Below, piece after piece: positions 1-10,790 of a stretch of 64,000 bases of DNA. The notes below the pieces were generated by a model. That model did no database searches. It saw only the letters and a program-made list of their open reading frames with translations, and was not told the DNA's origin. The stretch's first letter is position 1. Every line of letters starts with the position of its first letter. The position numbers and the translations under genes were made by a program. Where the stretch lies: contig NC_133328.1 in assembly GCF_042186555.1 (NCBI RefSeq), positions 66,096,235-66,160,234 of the forward strand. The letters are read 5' to 3'. The DNA is from Aquarana catesbeiana. Its lineage: Eukaryota; Chordata; Amphibia; Anura; Ranidae.

Positions 1-293
1 TGCACTAATAATCAATGCACTGATTATCAGTGCAGGCCCCCCCCCCGTCAGGAGAGCAGCCGATCGCCTCTCTTCTACTCGCATCTGTCAGTGCGAATGG
101 AGGAAAAGCCGATATACTGCTGATCACATGGTAAAGAGCCTACTTCAGAGGCTCTCCACTGATCACTGTGCTGCGTGCCCCTGTGGGCGTGCGCTAGAAG
201 CTTATCCTGCTGGACATCATATGACATCCAGTCAGGATAATGAAACCACTTTGCACACGTCATATTGCTATATGGCGGGCGGGAAGTGGTTAA
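1..293. mobile_element. TTAA-flanked MITE, cut by window edge
   Basis: The right end reads AGTGGTTAA, the same terminal sequence as the complete elements at 8284 and 9492. The interior contains GATCAC-type short palindromes, as those elements do. The left end lies outside the window. It resembles the frog TTAACCACTT family (piggyBac-like TTAA target), but the interior has diverged, so it may be a related subfamily. Confidence 0.55.
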
Positions 294-578
294 TCTGCTA
301 GCATGAGTAAATAGATATGAAAGCATATCATATTTACAAGTTTTACATTTTTTTGTACATTTCTTCAATTACATCTTAGTCTCCAGGCCTAGGCAAATGA
401 TGTCATACATCCCATGAGTCTTCGGGAGGGGAGAAGGGGTTTTCTAAGCTAAGCACACCCTCCTGACTGCATGCCTGAACCAACGGCAGATGGATTCCAG
501 TAAGTAAATGCTACATGGATCATTTGCTCTTACTCAAGATGGCCACAGCCAGAAATGCTAGAGGGGTGTTTTTCAAAT

Positions 579-826
579 GGGTTGATTTACTAAAGGGAAA
601 AAAAGACTGTGCATTCTGCAAGTGTAGTTGCTTCAGAGCTTAGTAAATGAGCAGAAACTCTGCTGACTTCCATCCAATCTTGTGCAAGCAATAATGCTGT
701 TTTTTTAATTTTCTTTGTACGTGATTGGGTACTCTGTGCAAAAGGAAGCTTTACCTCATTTACTAAGCTCTGGAGCAACTGTACTTTGCAAAGTGCACAG
801 TCAATTTGCCATTAGTAAATCAACCC
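579..826. mobile_element. Short MITE with GGGTTGATTTACTAA inverted ends
   Basis: The 15-bp left end GGGTTGATTTACTAA is matched in reverse complement at 812-826. There is no coding capacity. Related copies with the TTTACTAA/TTAGTAAA theme occur at 24151-24398 and 30739-30892. The superfamily was not determined. Confidence 0.7.
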
Positions 827-1361
827 CAATGTCATTTCTCAGCAAAATAAAGCACAGACACATTGATGGATGGGAGAGTTTGCTTTGAAAATAAAAAATT
901 AATGAAATAACATATTTGGTTTGTGGTGCTCAGATGCAGTGTAGTTTCTCTTTAAGTGCTACCTCAGTGATTCTGCTATGAACTTTGAGTTTGAATTTCT
1001 CCACAGAGGTTAGTGAGATTTTGGTTCTAAGCTTATTTACTACCTTCTAAGAATGTACTGTATAAATACTTCAATATCCATAGGCTGGCCACAGATTCAC
1101 TTTAAGGCGTTGAAAGTTAACCAAAGTAATAATAATGTCATACAAAAAGTACATTTGGTAATCCCCAGTTATTTTTTTATGGACCAGGGGAGCCTGCAGA
1201 TACTCTACATAGGGTGTGGATGTCTGACCTGACTCAATGCTAAAACTCCCAACCGATAAACATAAAATGAAAATGCTTGGTGTTAATCAAAAGGCTTACA
1301 TTCAGGATGAAAATCAGAAACATCACAAAGAAGAGTTGTAGTTTAACACAAATTCTTTCTT
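827..1361. other. No recognisable feature
   Basis: AT-rich sequence with no convincing open frame, inverted ends or tandem structure seen. The preceding gap (294-578) is likewise featureless. Confidence 0.4.
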
Positions 1362-1870
1362 TTAAAGTGTTACTAAACCCAGGACCCTGCATTCACTATA
1401 TCTGGTCTCCCACAGTACACATGGAAATTCAATAGTTTTAGTAAATATAAACCGCTAAATACCTTTTCTCATCAGCAGTATGTAACAGTCTTGTGACTTC
1501 TGTCAGTGTCTGGTTAAAGCTTGTAGGAGAAGTTTTCATTTTCTCCTAATTGTCCTATAAGGCTGAAGGACCCCTGACCCTCTGTCTGGACAGTGCGGAT
1601 TGGCCCTGTGCTGATCACATGCACTCTCCCAAGAAAAAAACAAATTTTCTAGCAATACACACCAAACTGAGCATGTGCAGCATGTCCCCTAATGCTCTGT
1701 GCTACCAGGAGATGGATTGGAGTCGGTGGAATAAGAGGAGGATCAGATAGACAGGGTCAAACAACCTTTACACACAATGCAGAGGATTCAACTCTTAGGT
1801 TCCACAGTGAGTATAACAAGCATGCTTTACTGTATATACACACTGATTTTACTGTTTAGTAACACATTAA
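1362..1870. mobile_element. TTAA-type MITE, TTAAAGTGTTACTAAACCC ends
   Basis: The left end is TTAAAGTGTTACTAAACCC. The right end is its decayed inverse (GTTTAGTAACAC then ATTAA). A complete relative lies at 12294-12817 and a truncated inverted one at 10352-10790. The TTAA at each end suggests piggyBac-type target duplication. No transposase is encoded, and small frames inside it are fortuitous. Confidence 0.75.
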
Positions 1871-1956
1871 GACCCCAAAAAAGCACAAATCTTAAAAACA
1901 AGCATGACTATATTTAGCATATTGTTGTGGTAGGTACTATAAAATATTGTATCAAT

Positions 1957-2697
1957 TTAACCACTTGCCGACCGCTGCACGCCGATATACGTCGGCACAA
2001 TGGCAGCGGTGGGCAAATGGGTGTACCTGTACGTCCCCTTAATCGGCGGGGCTAGTGGGCGCACCGCATACTGCGTGACCGTGCCCACGGGTTCCATGGA
2101 CTTGATGTCCACCGGTGTCCCGCGATCGTGTCATGGAGAGGCAGAACGGGGAGGTGCCTATGTAAACAAGGCATTTTCCCGTTCTGCCTAGTGACATGAC
2201 AGGGATCTACTGCTCCCTGTGATCGGGAGCAGTGATCGCTGTCATGTCAGTGGTAGCCCATCCCCCCCACAGTTAGAATCACTCCCTAGGAAACACTTAA
2301 CCCCTTGATCGCCCCCTAGTGTATAACCCCTTCCCTGCCAGTGTCCTTTATACAGTAATCAGTGCATTTTTATAGCACTGATCGCTGTATAAATGACAAT
2401 GGTGACAAAATAGTGTCAGAAGCGTCCACCATAATGTCGCAGTCATGATAAAAATCGCAGATCGCCGCCATTACTAATAAAAAAAAATTAATAATAAAAA
2501 TGCCATAATTCTATCCCCTATTTTGTAGCTGTTATAACTTTTGTGCAAACCAATCAATATACGTTTATTGCGTTTTTTTTTACCAAAAAATATGTAGAAG
2601 AATACATATCGGCCTAAACTGAGGAGAAAACTTTTTTTTATATATTTTTGGGGGATTTTTATTATAGCAAAAAGTAAAAAATATTTCTTTTTTTTGA
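1957..2697. mobile_element. TTAACCACTTGCCGACC MITE, 3' truncated
   Basis: Begins TTAACCACTTGCCGACC and runs collinear with the complete element at 8284-9167 through the CAATCAATATACG and TATGTAGAAGAATACATAT segments. It loses similarity near 2697. The missing distal part of such an element is present separately at 5911-6121. Confidence 0.75.
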
Positions 2698-3300
2698 TAC
2701 CCCTTATACCCCTGTACCCCTTATATGTTAAGAATCCCGAATATCTGTCTAAGAATAAAACTACAAAACTACAAGGCACCCATATGGTCCAATCTCTTTA
2801 AGGGTTTGTTGAAAGGTTTTAAAAAAACATTTAAAAAAATATCTTACATTATAACATTAGTCCCTCAAAACTTATCATCCCACATACTGTGCAAGTGCAT
2901 GCACACAGAGCCATCTTGATTTTTTCTGGACGCTTCATTATATAAGTGAGGCAATTCCATTAAGAAGTTCTAGTTAGGGGCTTTTATACCTTTTGGTTTT
3001 AACAGATTTATTATCACATTATTTTTCACTTTTATTTTTTTTTTATTTTAGTTTCATTTTTAAGAAAATAACTTTTTAATTTTTTCCTAATTTTAATTTC
3101 TATTAAACATTTCTAGTTTTATATATATTGTTGTGCTTAACCGTTAACGACAAGTACCTGGTTATACTGTGCGGTATTCCAAGTAATTTTGCCCATATTA
3201 AGCTTTCGGAATATTCTTTTTACTACCTTAATCAGGAAGTAACAGTGGCACCATTTAAGTTTTGAAGATTGGAGCCGTGGTGTCACCATTCACGTTTCTA
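2698..3300. other. AT-rich spacer left of Tc1 element
   Basis: Strongly AT-rich with T-runs at 3020-3080. No gene or clear repeat was recognised. Bases 3299-3300 are the TA target duplication of the Tc1 element that follows. Sequence across the insertion (before 3300, after 4907) may once have been continuous. Confidence 0.35.
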
Positions 3301-4905
3301 CAGTGGGGCAAAAAAGTATTTAGTCAGCCACCAATCGTGCAAGTTCTCCCACTTAAAAAGATGAAAGAGGCCTGTAATTGTCATCATAGGTATACCTCAA
3401 CTATGAGAGACAAAACGTGGAAACAAATCCAGACAATCACATTGTCTGATTTTTGAAAGAATTTATTTGCACATTATGGTGGAAAATAAGTGTTTGGTCA
3501 ATATCAGAAGTTCATCTCAATACTTTGTTACATATTCTTTGTTGGCAATGACAGAGGTCAAACGTTTTCTGTAAGTCTTCACAAGGTTGTCATACACTGT
3601 TGCTGGTATGTTGGCCCATTCTTCAATGCAGATCTCCTCTAGAGCAGTGATGTTTTGGGGCTGTCCCTGGGCAACGTGGACTTTCAACTCCCTCCAAAGG
3701 TTTTCTATGGGGTTGATATCTGGAGACTGGCTAGGCCACTCTAGGACCTTGAAATGCTTCTTACGAAGCCACTCCTTCATTGCCCGGGCTGTGTGTTTGG
3801 GATCATTGTCATGCTGAAAGATCCAGCCACGTTTCATCTTCAATGCCCTTGCTGATGGGAGGAGGTTTGCACTTAAAATCCCATGATATATGGCCCCATT
3901 CATTCTTTCATGTAAACAGGATCAGCCGACCTGTTCCCTTTGCAGAGAAAAAACCCCAAAGCATTATGTTGCCATCCCCATGCTTCACAGTAGGTATGGT
4001 GTTCTTTGGTTGCAACTCAGCATTCTCTCTCCTCCAAACACGACGAGTTGTGTTTCTACCAAACAGTTCTACTTTCGTTTCATTTGACCATATGACACTC
4101 TCCCAATCCTCTTCTGGATCATCCAAATGCTCTCTAGCAAACCTCAGGCGAGCCCAGACATGTACTGGCTTAAGCAGGGGGACACGTCTGGCACTGCAGG
4201 ATTTGAGTCCCTGGTGGCGTAGTGTGTTACTGATGGTAGCCTTTGTTACGTTGGGCCCTGCTCTCTGCAGGTCATTCACTAGGTCCCCTCATGTGGTTCT
4301 GGGATTTTTGCTCACCGTTCTTGTGATCATTTTGACCCCACGGGGTGAGATCTTGCGTGGAGCCCCAGATCGAGGGAGATTATCAGTGGTCTTGTATGTC
4401 TTCCATTTTCTAATTATTGCTCCCACAGTTGATTTCTTCACACCAAGCTGCTTGCCTATTGCAGATTCAGTCTTCCCAGCCTGGTGCAGGTCTACAATTT
4501 TGTTTCTGGTGTCCTTCGACAGCTCTTTGGTCTTCACCATAGTGGAGTTTGGAGTGTGACTGTTTGAGGTTGTGAACAGGTGTCTTTTATACTGATAACA
4601 AGTTCAAACAGGTGCCATTAATACAGGTTATAAGTGTAGGACAGAGGAGCCTCTTAAAGAAGAAGATACAGGTCTTTGAGAGCCAGAAATCTTGCTTGTT
4701 TGTAGGTGACCAAATACTTATTTTCCACCATCATTTGCAAAAAATGTCTTTCAAAAATCAGACAATGTGATTGTCTGGATTTGTTTCCACATTTTGTCTC
4801 TCTAGTTGAGGTATACCTATGATGACAATTACAGGCCTCTCTCATCTTTTTAAGTGGGAGAACTTGCACAATTGGTGGCTGACTAAATACTTTTTTGCCC
4901 CACTG
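3301..4905 (-). mobile_element. Tc1-like transposon, full length, 1,605 bp
   Basis: Ends are CAGTGGGGCAAAAAAGTATT and its inverse. The inverted repeats are about 205 bp (3301-3505 and 4701-4905) and differ at only a few positions. It is flanked by TA on both sides (3299-3300, 4906-4907), the Tc1/mariner target duplication. The interior holds a broken transposase on the minus strand. The family resembles Tc1 elements shared by frogs and fishes, for which horizontal transfer has been proposed. That assignment is from memory. Confidence 0.93.
3517..4540 (-). pseudogene. Tc1-like transposase pseudogene
   Basis: Reads from MVKTKELSKDTRNK (ATG at 4540) to IANKEYVTKY near 3517, about the usual 340 residues for Tc1 transposases. 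Order: N-terminal paired-like HTH (KSTVGAIIRKWK), then the DDE catalytic domain. It is dead for three visible reasons. A TGA at 4289-4291 sits where the family has an Arg codon, probably a CGA-to-TGA CpG change. A +1 frameshift near 3908-3925 breaks the frame. The first catalytic Asp is Asn (WSNETK in place of WSDETK). The second Asp (QHDNDPKH) and the Glu (SPDINPIEN) survive. An intact enzyme would cut and paste the element at TA sites. Confidence 0.92.
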
Positions 4906-5062
4906 TATCTGTTCAATGTTAGTATACACAGCTGAAGCTAGGACTTTGGTCCGCAAAGAGCACAGGCAAAATGGCCTCCAACGGACTTCGGTCTGCAATA
5001 GGCTCAGGCAAAATGGCCACCAACAGACCTAATAGCACAAGTGCAGAACGATAACCGCACAG

Positions 5063-5070
5063 TATATAAG
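5063..5070 (+). promoter_or_regulatory. TATA box (TATATAAG)
   Basis: TATATAAG lies 33 nt upstream of the first base of the hammerhead-like motif. A pol II start about 30 nt downstream would fall at the 5' edge of that motif, as expected if the ribozyme is at the start of the retroelement RNA. The spacing is seen; use as a promoter is inferred. Confidence 0.4.
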
Positions 5071-5095
5071 GGTGGGAGGTGCAGCAAGGGTCACG

Positions 5096-5131
5096 CTCCC
5101 GTAGATGTCCATTGACGAAACGCGTAGGGAG
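5096..5131 (+). ncRNA. Hammerhead-like motif, degenerate box 1
   Basis: Stem I CTCCC/GGGAG (5096-5100, 5127-5131), stem II GTC-CATT-GAC (5107-5116), GAAA (5117-5120), short stem III with GC loop (CGCGT) and H17 = A. Box 1 is GTAGAT in place of CTGATGA, so self-cleavage is unlikely. It is recognised mainly by GAAACGCGT and the closing stem. Confidence 0.5.
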
Positions 5132-5290
5132 TGGCCTAACCTACATCTTGTATCATCCCCCAAACACACAGAATTTGTTGACGGTTCGATTTGATACTTT
5201 CTTGCTTGATTTGAGCTGTTAATAGGTGAGTACCGCTCTATTATTTTGGCTAAATAAAGATTTTAAAAAACGTTTTTACGCTATGGGCAT

Positions 5291-5910
5291 CCTTTCTCTC
5301 CTATGTTTAACATCAACACGATCCTGAGAGTGCCAGGAGCTGCCGCACAGTGGCATAGACTGTGACTGCATGATACCCCTGCAGGGGTGAAAGGAGTTGG
5401 TGAGTGTCTGCACGATAAGAGCATGAGATTTAAACAACACTGTCACCAATGAAAATAATATTAAGAAGACTGCACTGAATAATTTTGTTTATTTTTTTTT
5501 ATTTTTGTTTTGGTATATTTTTTGTTTAAATTAGGAAGACCGCACTGATTGATTTTGCTCACTAAGAGGATTTATTTGCCAGCACTATTTGTCATATGTG
5601 CATATTAATGGGATTTTTTCCATCACTGTGGTTTCATAAACAGCCTTTTTAAGGACTAGGTGCTGGACACTGGAATAGAATTGTTCTAATTACTATTCAT
5701 TAATGTATGGAATAGAAACAATGTATGATCACCATATCAAACACTTCATTGTTTAACCAACACATTTTAGTTTTTTGCTCTATAAAGCACTATTTTTTAC
5801 TTATTTTATTTGGAGGCAAAAATACTCATAACCACCTCGGTTACCTTGGAGAGGTGAGTTGAGTAGAATACCATCCAATCAGAACAGCACCACACCCATT
5901 TACAAACTCA
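5291..5910. other. AT-rich region with an imperfect duplication
   Basis: Two related segments share GAAGAC(T/C)GCACTGA(A/T) followed by ATTTTG (near 5465 and 5536), separated by a T-rich stretch. No coding potential. It may be the downstream continuation of the adjacent Penelope-like fragment. Confidence 0.35.
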
Positions 5911-6121
5911 TTTTTTTGTTAATAGCGCAAAAAATAAAAAACGCAGAGGTGATCAAATACCATCAAAAGAAAGCTCTATTTGTGGGAAAAAAAGATGTCA
6001 ATTTTGTTTTGGTGTAACGTCGTACGACCGCGCAATTGTCAGTTAAAGTGACGCAGTGCCGAATCGCAAAAAGTGCTCTAGTCAGGAAGGGGGTAAAATC
6101 TAACGGGGTTGAATCAGTTAA
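5911..6121. mobile_element. TTAACCACTT-family MITE, distal fragment
   Basis: Matches the last 200 bp of the element at 8284-9167: GTTAATAGCGCAAAAAATAA, GAGGTGATCAAATACC, AAGAAAGCTCTATTTGTGGG, and a degenerate GGGTTGAATCAGTTAA end. It ends at TTAA 6118-6121. Confidence 0.75.
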
Positions 6122-6270
6122 TGTAAAGAAAGAAAGGGATGTAAAGAAGAATGGATTAAAAAAAAAAAGAAAAAAGAAAGAAGAATGGATTAAAGTGTGG
6201 CTGCATGAAGGGTGGATATATAGGTGTTTTTGGGGGGAAGGTATGTAAAGAAGAATGTAGAAGTGTGTAA
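6122..6270 (+). repeat. Purine-rich imperfect tandem repeat
   Basis: GA-rich stretch with AGAAGAATGGATTAAA present twice and AGAAGAATG a third time. The lysine-rich open frame here follows from composition and is not a gene. 6271-6564 shows nothing further. Confidence 0.5.
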
Positions 6271-6564
6271 AAGAACATTATGAATGGATGACTGCAAGGG
6301 GATAACTTTAGTAGTAGCAGACCAACTGCTATGGGGCTCCAAACTCTTATGATTTATGCAGGTAGCAGTAGCATTCGAAAATAAATGTGCATATATAATG
6401 TATAGATAAATAGATTTGGAACCTCTTTACAGTTGTTATGTAACAAGTTAATTTTTTGTATCTCTAGAGAAATTGCCTTTAAAGCCCAGCTCTGGAAATG
6501 ACAGAAAACGACCCTTGCAGTGCCCCCCCCCCATCTCCACCCCCCACACACTGCAAGGGTTAAA

Positions 6565-6765
6565 TTTATTTATTTATTTATTTCAGGTACTTATATAGCG
6601 CCGTCAATTTACGCAGTGCTTTACATATACATTATACATTCACATCAGTCCCTACCCTCAAGGAGCTTACAATCTAAGGTCCCTAACTCACATTCATACA
6701 TACTGGGGACAATTTAGACAGGATCCAATTAACCTACCAGCATGTCTTTGGAGTGTTAAATGCTC
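6565..6765 (-). repeat. Dispersed repeat with TATATAGCGCC core
   Basis: Starts with TTTATTTATTTATTTC, then TATATAGCGCC(G)TCAATTTACGCAGTGCTTTAC, and ends near CAGCATGTCTTTGGAGTGT. I recall this as an abundant repeat of Xenopus and other lower vertebrates. The opposite-strand version of its terminal segment is at 38850-38915. Class not determined. Confidence 0.6.
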
Positions 6766-6842
6766 ATTAACTCTAATTAATGCTAGGGCAAGAGGAATAG
6801 AATGTGATACTTTGCTCCAGTAGGCTCCCTCCATTAGTGTGA

Positions 6843-7136
6843 GGCTCAGTTCACGTATATATGTGAATTGGATGCGTTTTGAACCACATCAGATTTGCAT
6901 GACAAATGAACCAAACCGGCTTTCGAATGAACGAATGAACCAAACCTTCTTTTTTTGGAGCCGGTTTACATATCTGCGGGCCGGCTTGGTACAATTTTAG
7001 GTCCGCTTCAGGTGCAATTCCAAGTGTCATACTCTTGACAAATGTGCACCTGAATCTCACCTGAAACGGTGAACAAAACCACACTTCCTTTGAAAGATCG
7101 CAATAAAACTGAGCCCAGACATATGTGAACCGAGCC
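6843..7136. mobile_element. MITE, GGCTCAGTTCAC ends, TGA target duplication
   Basis: GGCTCAGTTCAC at the left is matched by GTGAACCGAGCC at the right, flanked by TGA on both sides (6840-6842, 7137-7139). The 3-bp target duplication and GGnTnnGTTCACA ends are shared with the elements at 35951, 46145 and 53046. PIF/Harbinger-like by target site; no transposase. Confidence 0.75.
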
Positions 7137-8283
7137 TGACTGGTCCCCTGAAGTCTCTTCTATAAGACACTCTAGGCCACAGTTGCACAATGACATCATT
7201 GAATACAATGCTGGGCCAATAGCCAACAACCAGGAGCCTACCAGAGAGTAAAGTAAGGTAAGTATTACAACCTATTCCTCATCCCCTAGAAATGAACAAG
7301 TATATAACCTTTACAGTGTGGGGGTAGGGTTAGGGGGCACCGCAAGGATAGTTTTTTGTAATTCTTATAGTTGTGCAACTTGTGCTTAAAGATAGAGATT
7401 GGAACAGCAAGGGTCCCACTAATGGTTTTGGTATGTGGCGCCATTGATATTTATGGCCCTGGATGAATAAGAAGGGTAAAAGTGAACGTTTGAATGGGGT
7501 TGTAGTTTATTAGAAAACTTTTGAATAGTATGACCAAAAAAAAAGGCAGATGCTATTAATGACGCCTTAGTAATAGAACATCAAAGTGAATTTTCACTTA
7601 GCTTAATAAATGAGGTATGTGCAAGGGAAAGTGGATGATTGGAGAACTGAAGTCGGCACAGTTTCACCCCCTTCGGGAAGCTAAGGTAATGTAGAACTAT
7701 AGGCAAAACATTGTTTTTATTTTAAATAGAGTGAGGCAGGGTTATAACCCCTGTTGGGTTTTTTTGCTATCTTTGTTCCATTGGGGAGATTTACGTTTAC
7801 TTTCTGTCGCATAGCCAAAACAGGAAGTGAGAAGAAATTTGTGTACATTAGGGGTTCTCTTGGGGCCTCCTATTACTTTCCTGGGGACAACCCAAAATTT
7901 GGGATTTGTTTTACTTTCCCTTTCAATTATAAGTATAAACAGGACAAATAGAGAGGGTGAATCTTCCTAACGGGGGAACAGACAGCAATGAAAACTGACA
8001 GGGACTCTAATCCCTCTACGCTCTATCCAAAACTAAAAAAAAGTGTTGCCTTTAGTTATACTTTAAAATTCACTTTGCAAGGTCAACAACCGATAGTACT
8101 TTAGTAAGTAAACCACAATGCTCTAAGAGAAGCCTAAGAATAAACAGAGTGTATGAAACCTGGACTCTATGCAGATTCCCTCCTTCTATCCCTGTGAATC
8201 TGTTACAAAACTTTGAGGTCTATGACAAAAAATGTCCTCCAGTGGTTATTACACATTATACATTGCTAGCAACAATACATGAT
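7137..8283. other. No recognisable feature
   Basis: Mixed-composition DNA. Open frames are short and show no family signature. No clear inverted ends, tandem arrays or RNA genes were seen. Confidence 0.4.
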
Positions 8284-9167
8284 TTAACCACTTGCCGACC
8301 AGCCGCCGCACTTATACTGTGGCAGGTCGGCTCTCCTGCGTGAACCGATGTACCCGTACGGCCGTCGGCCGCCCACGATCGCTGTACACAGAGGCAGAAC
8401 GGGGCTCTGCCATTGTAAACAAGGCAGATCCCTGTTCTGACAGGGGATATCCCAGAGATCTTCTGTTCACAGTGATCGGGAGCAGTGATCTCTGTCATGT
8501 CCCTGGTAGCCCATCCCCCCTACAGTTAGAACAAGCTGAAGGAACACATTTAACCACTTCCCTGCCAGTGTCATTTATACATGGATCAGTGCATTTTTAT
8601 AGCACTGATCAATGTAATAATTGTCACTGGTCCCCAAAAAGTGTCATTCTGGGTCAGATTTGTCCACCGCAATGTTGAAGTCCCACTAAAAATCGCAGAT
8701 CACCGCCATTACCAGTAAAAACAATAAAAAACAATAAAAGTCCCTAAATCTATCCCATAATTTGTAGACCAGATAACTTTTGCGCAAACTAATCAATATA
8801 CGCCTATTACGATTTTTTTTTTTTTTACCAAACATATGTAGAAGAATACATATTGGCCATTGGCCTAAACAGATGAATACATTTGTTTTTTATATATATA
8901 TTTTTTGGATATATATACTATATCAGAAAGTAAAAAAAAAAAAAAATTGTCACTCTTTTTTTGTTTATAGTGCAAAAAATAAAAACCGCAGAGGTGATCA
9001 AATACCACCAAAAGAAAGCTCTATTTGTGGGAAAAAAAGGACATCATTTTTGTTTGGGTAAAGTGCCGCATGGCCGCGAAATTGTCAGTTAAAGCGATGC
9101 AGTATCGTATTGCAAAAAATGGCCTGGTCATTAAGGGGGCAAATCCTTCTGGGGCTGAAGTGGTTAA
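8284..9167 (+). mobile_element. Complete TTAACCACTT MITE, 884 bp
   Basis: Runs from TTAACCACTTGCCGACC to GGCTGAAGTGGTTAA, so the terminal inverted repeat is TTAACCACTT with TTAA as likely target duplication. The interior includes GATCGGGAGCAGTGATC, GTAGAAGAATACATAT and AAGAAAGCTCTATTTGTGGG. The reverse-orientation partner at 9492-10355 lets the family be defined within the window. Frames inside it are not genes. Confidence 0.85.
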
Positions 9168-9229
9168 GCAATCCACTCAGTCCTGCAAGTTTTTTTTTTG
9201 TACATAAGATACTCACTTTTACCTTTTTG

Positions 9230-9491
9230 ATCAGTGCTGCTGATCTCTTGCAGCCTCTTGGAACCAGTGGTTGAAGGAGAAAAAGGTGAATGTCCTTGCA
9301 TGGCTTAGTCAGAGCCCAGACTTAAACCCCATCGTAAATCTGTGTCAATGACTTGAAGACTCCACTCCACAAACGGTCACCATCAAATTTAACTGAACTT
9401 GAGCAGTTCTGCAAAGAATAGTGGGCAAATATTGCAAAGTCTAGATATGCAAATTTCGTAGAGACATATCCCAACAGACTAAAGGCTGTAA
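9230..9491 (+). pseudogene. Tc1-like transposase C-terminal remnant
   Basis: From 9268 the frame reads WLKEKKVNVLAW, then SQSPDLNPIVNLC and a stop. This is the region around the third catalytic residue of Tc1 transposases. The catalytic Glu (NPIE) is Val (NPIV), and stops and shifts follow. Further degenerate codons resemble LTELEQFCKE, NIAKSRY and PNRLKAVI to about 9490. The remnant stops exactly where the TTAA MITE begins at 9492, so the MITE inserted into it or at its edge. It belongs to a Tc1 family different from the elements at 3301 and 39826. Confidence 0.75.
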
Positions 9492-10355
9492 TTAACCACT
9501 TCAGACCCGGAAGGATTTACCCCCTTCCAGACAAGCCCTTTTTTGCGATACGGCACTGCGTCTCTTTAACTGACAATTGCGCAGTTGTGTGACGTTATAC
9601 CCTAACAAAATTTACGTCCTTTTTTTCCCACAAATAGAGCTTTCTTTTGATCACCTCTGCGTGATCAGAGCAAACATTTTGAAAAAAAAAGCAATATTTT
9701 TTACTTTTTGCTATAATAAATACCCCCAAAAAATATATTTAAAAACATTTCTTCCTCAGTTTAGGCCGATATGTATTCTACATATTTTTGGTAATAAAAA
9801 ATCGCAATAAGCGTAGATTGATTGGTTTGCGCAAAAGTTATTGCGTCTACAAAATAGGGGATAGATTTATGGCATTTTTATTATATATTTTATTTTTTTT
9901 AGTAATGGCGGCGATCTGGGATTTTTATCATGACTGCGACATTGCGATGGACACATCGGACACTTTTGACACTATTTAGGGAGCATTGGCATTTATACAG
10001 CGATCAATGCTATAAAAGTGCACTGATTACTGTGTAAATGACACTGGCAAGGGAAGGGGTTAAACACTAGGGGGCGATCAAGGGGTTAAGTGTGTTCCCT
10101 GAGCGTGTTCTAACTGTAGGGGGGATGGGCTCACTAGAACATGACATGAGATCCCTGTCATGTTGCTAGGCAGAACAGGGAAATGCCTTGTTTACATCTC
10201 CCCGTTCTGCCTCTCCGTGTCACAATCGCGGGCCACCGACGGACATCAACTCCGCGGGACCCGACGATGACACAGCGACGTATGGGTATGTTGTTTTGCG
10301 CACCCATGCCACTTTGCCAATGTATATGGGAATGAGCCAGTCGGCAAGTGGTTAA
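9492..10355 (-). mobile_element. Complete TTAACCACTT MITE, reverse orientation
   Basis: Starts TTAACCACTTCAGACCC and ends CGGCAAGTGGTTAA, collinear with the reverse complement of 8284-9167. It separates the Tc1 remnant at 9230-9491 from the element at 10352, whose TTAA it shares. Confidence 0.85.
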
Positions 10356-10790
10356 AATGTTACCAAACCCTCAACAGTAAAATCAGTTAGTATATGCAAT
10401 AAAGCATGCTTGTTATGCTCACTGAGGAACCTAAGGGGTTATTCCTCTGCATTGTGGAAAAAGGCTGGTTGATCCTGCATGCACGGATCCTCCACTTCTT
10501 CCATTGTCCCCAAGCCATCTCCTGATAAGACAGAGCCTTTTCAGTCATTCTGCACATGCTCAGGGCAAATCAGCACTGTCCAGACAGAGGGTCAGGGGTC
10601 CTGCATCCTGACAGGACAGCCAGTGCAGTATGAAAGCTCCTCCTGCAAGCTTTAACCAAGTATTGAAAGAAGTCACTAGACTGCTATATACTGCTGATGA
10701 GAAAAGGTATTTAGCAGTTTATATTTACTAAAATAATTGCATTTCCATGTTCTGTGTGCCATGGGAGACCAGATATAGTGAATGCAAAAG
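10352..10790. mobile_element. TTAAAGTGTTAC-family MITE, truncated, abutting
   Basis: Begins TTAAAATGTTACCAAACCC, sharing TTAA 10352-10355 with the preceding MITE. Collinear with 12294-12817 until ATATAGTGAATGC near 10785, then lost. An internal CTGATGAGAAAAGG is shared by the family and is not a ribozyme. Confidence 0.72.

Larger units (their letters stand above)
4906..5290 (+). mobile_element. Penelope-like LTR fragment (TATA, hammerhead, tail)
   Basis: Contains two imperfect direct copies of about 48 bp (near 4938-5030, sharing AGGCAAAATGGCC), a TATATAAG box, a hammerhead-like motif (5096-5131), a splice-donor-like AG/GTGAGTA (5224-5232), AATAAA near 5253, and a tail TTTTTACGCTATGGG. A similar tail (ATTTACACTATGTGG, then CTTTCCTTTCTCC) follows the motif in the 18.5-kb palindrome. 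The arrangement matches Penelope-like element LTRs, which are known to carry hammerhead ribozymes. No reverse transcriptase or GIY-YIG frame was found nearby. Confidence 0.55.

Noticed and set aside
3285..3300. CACGTTTC as a minus-strand GAAACGTG next to the Tc1
   Set aside because: No box 1 or closing stem is found even when the Tc1 is removed and flanks joined.
3780..4559. 259-codon plus-strand frame
   Set aside because: It is the antisense shadow of the Tc1 transposase pseudogene.
10690..10710. CTGATGAGAAAAGG as a hammerhead core
   Set aside because: There is no stem II between the boxes and no GAAAC with closing stems. The word is shared by the MITE family (also near 12696).
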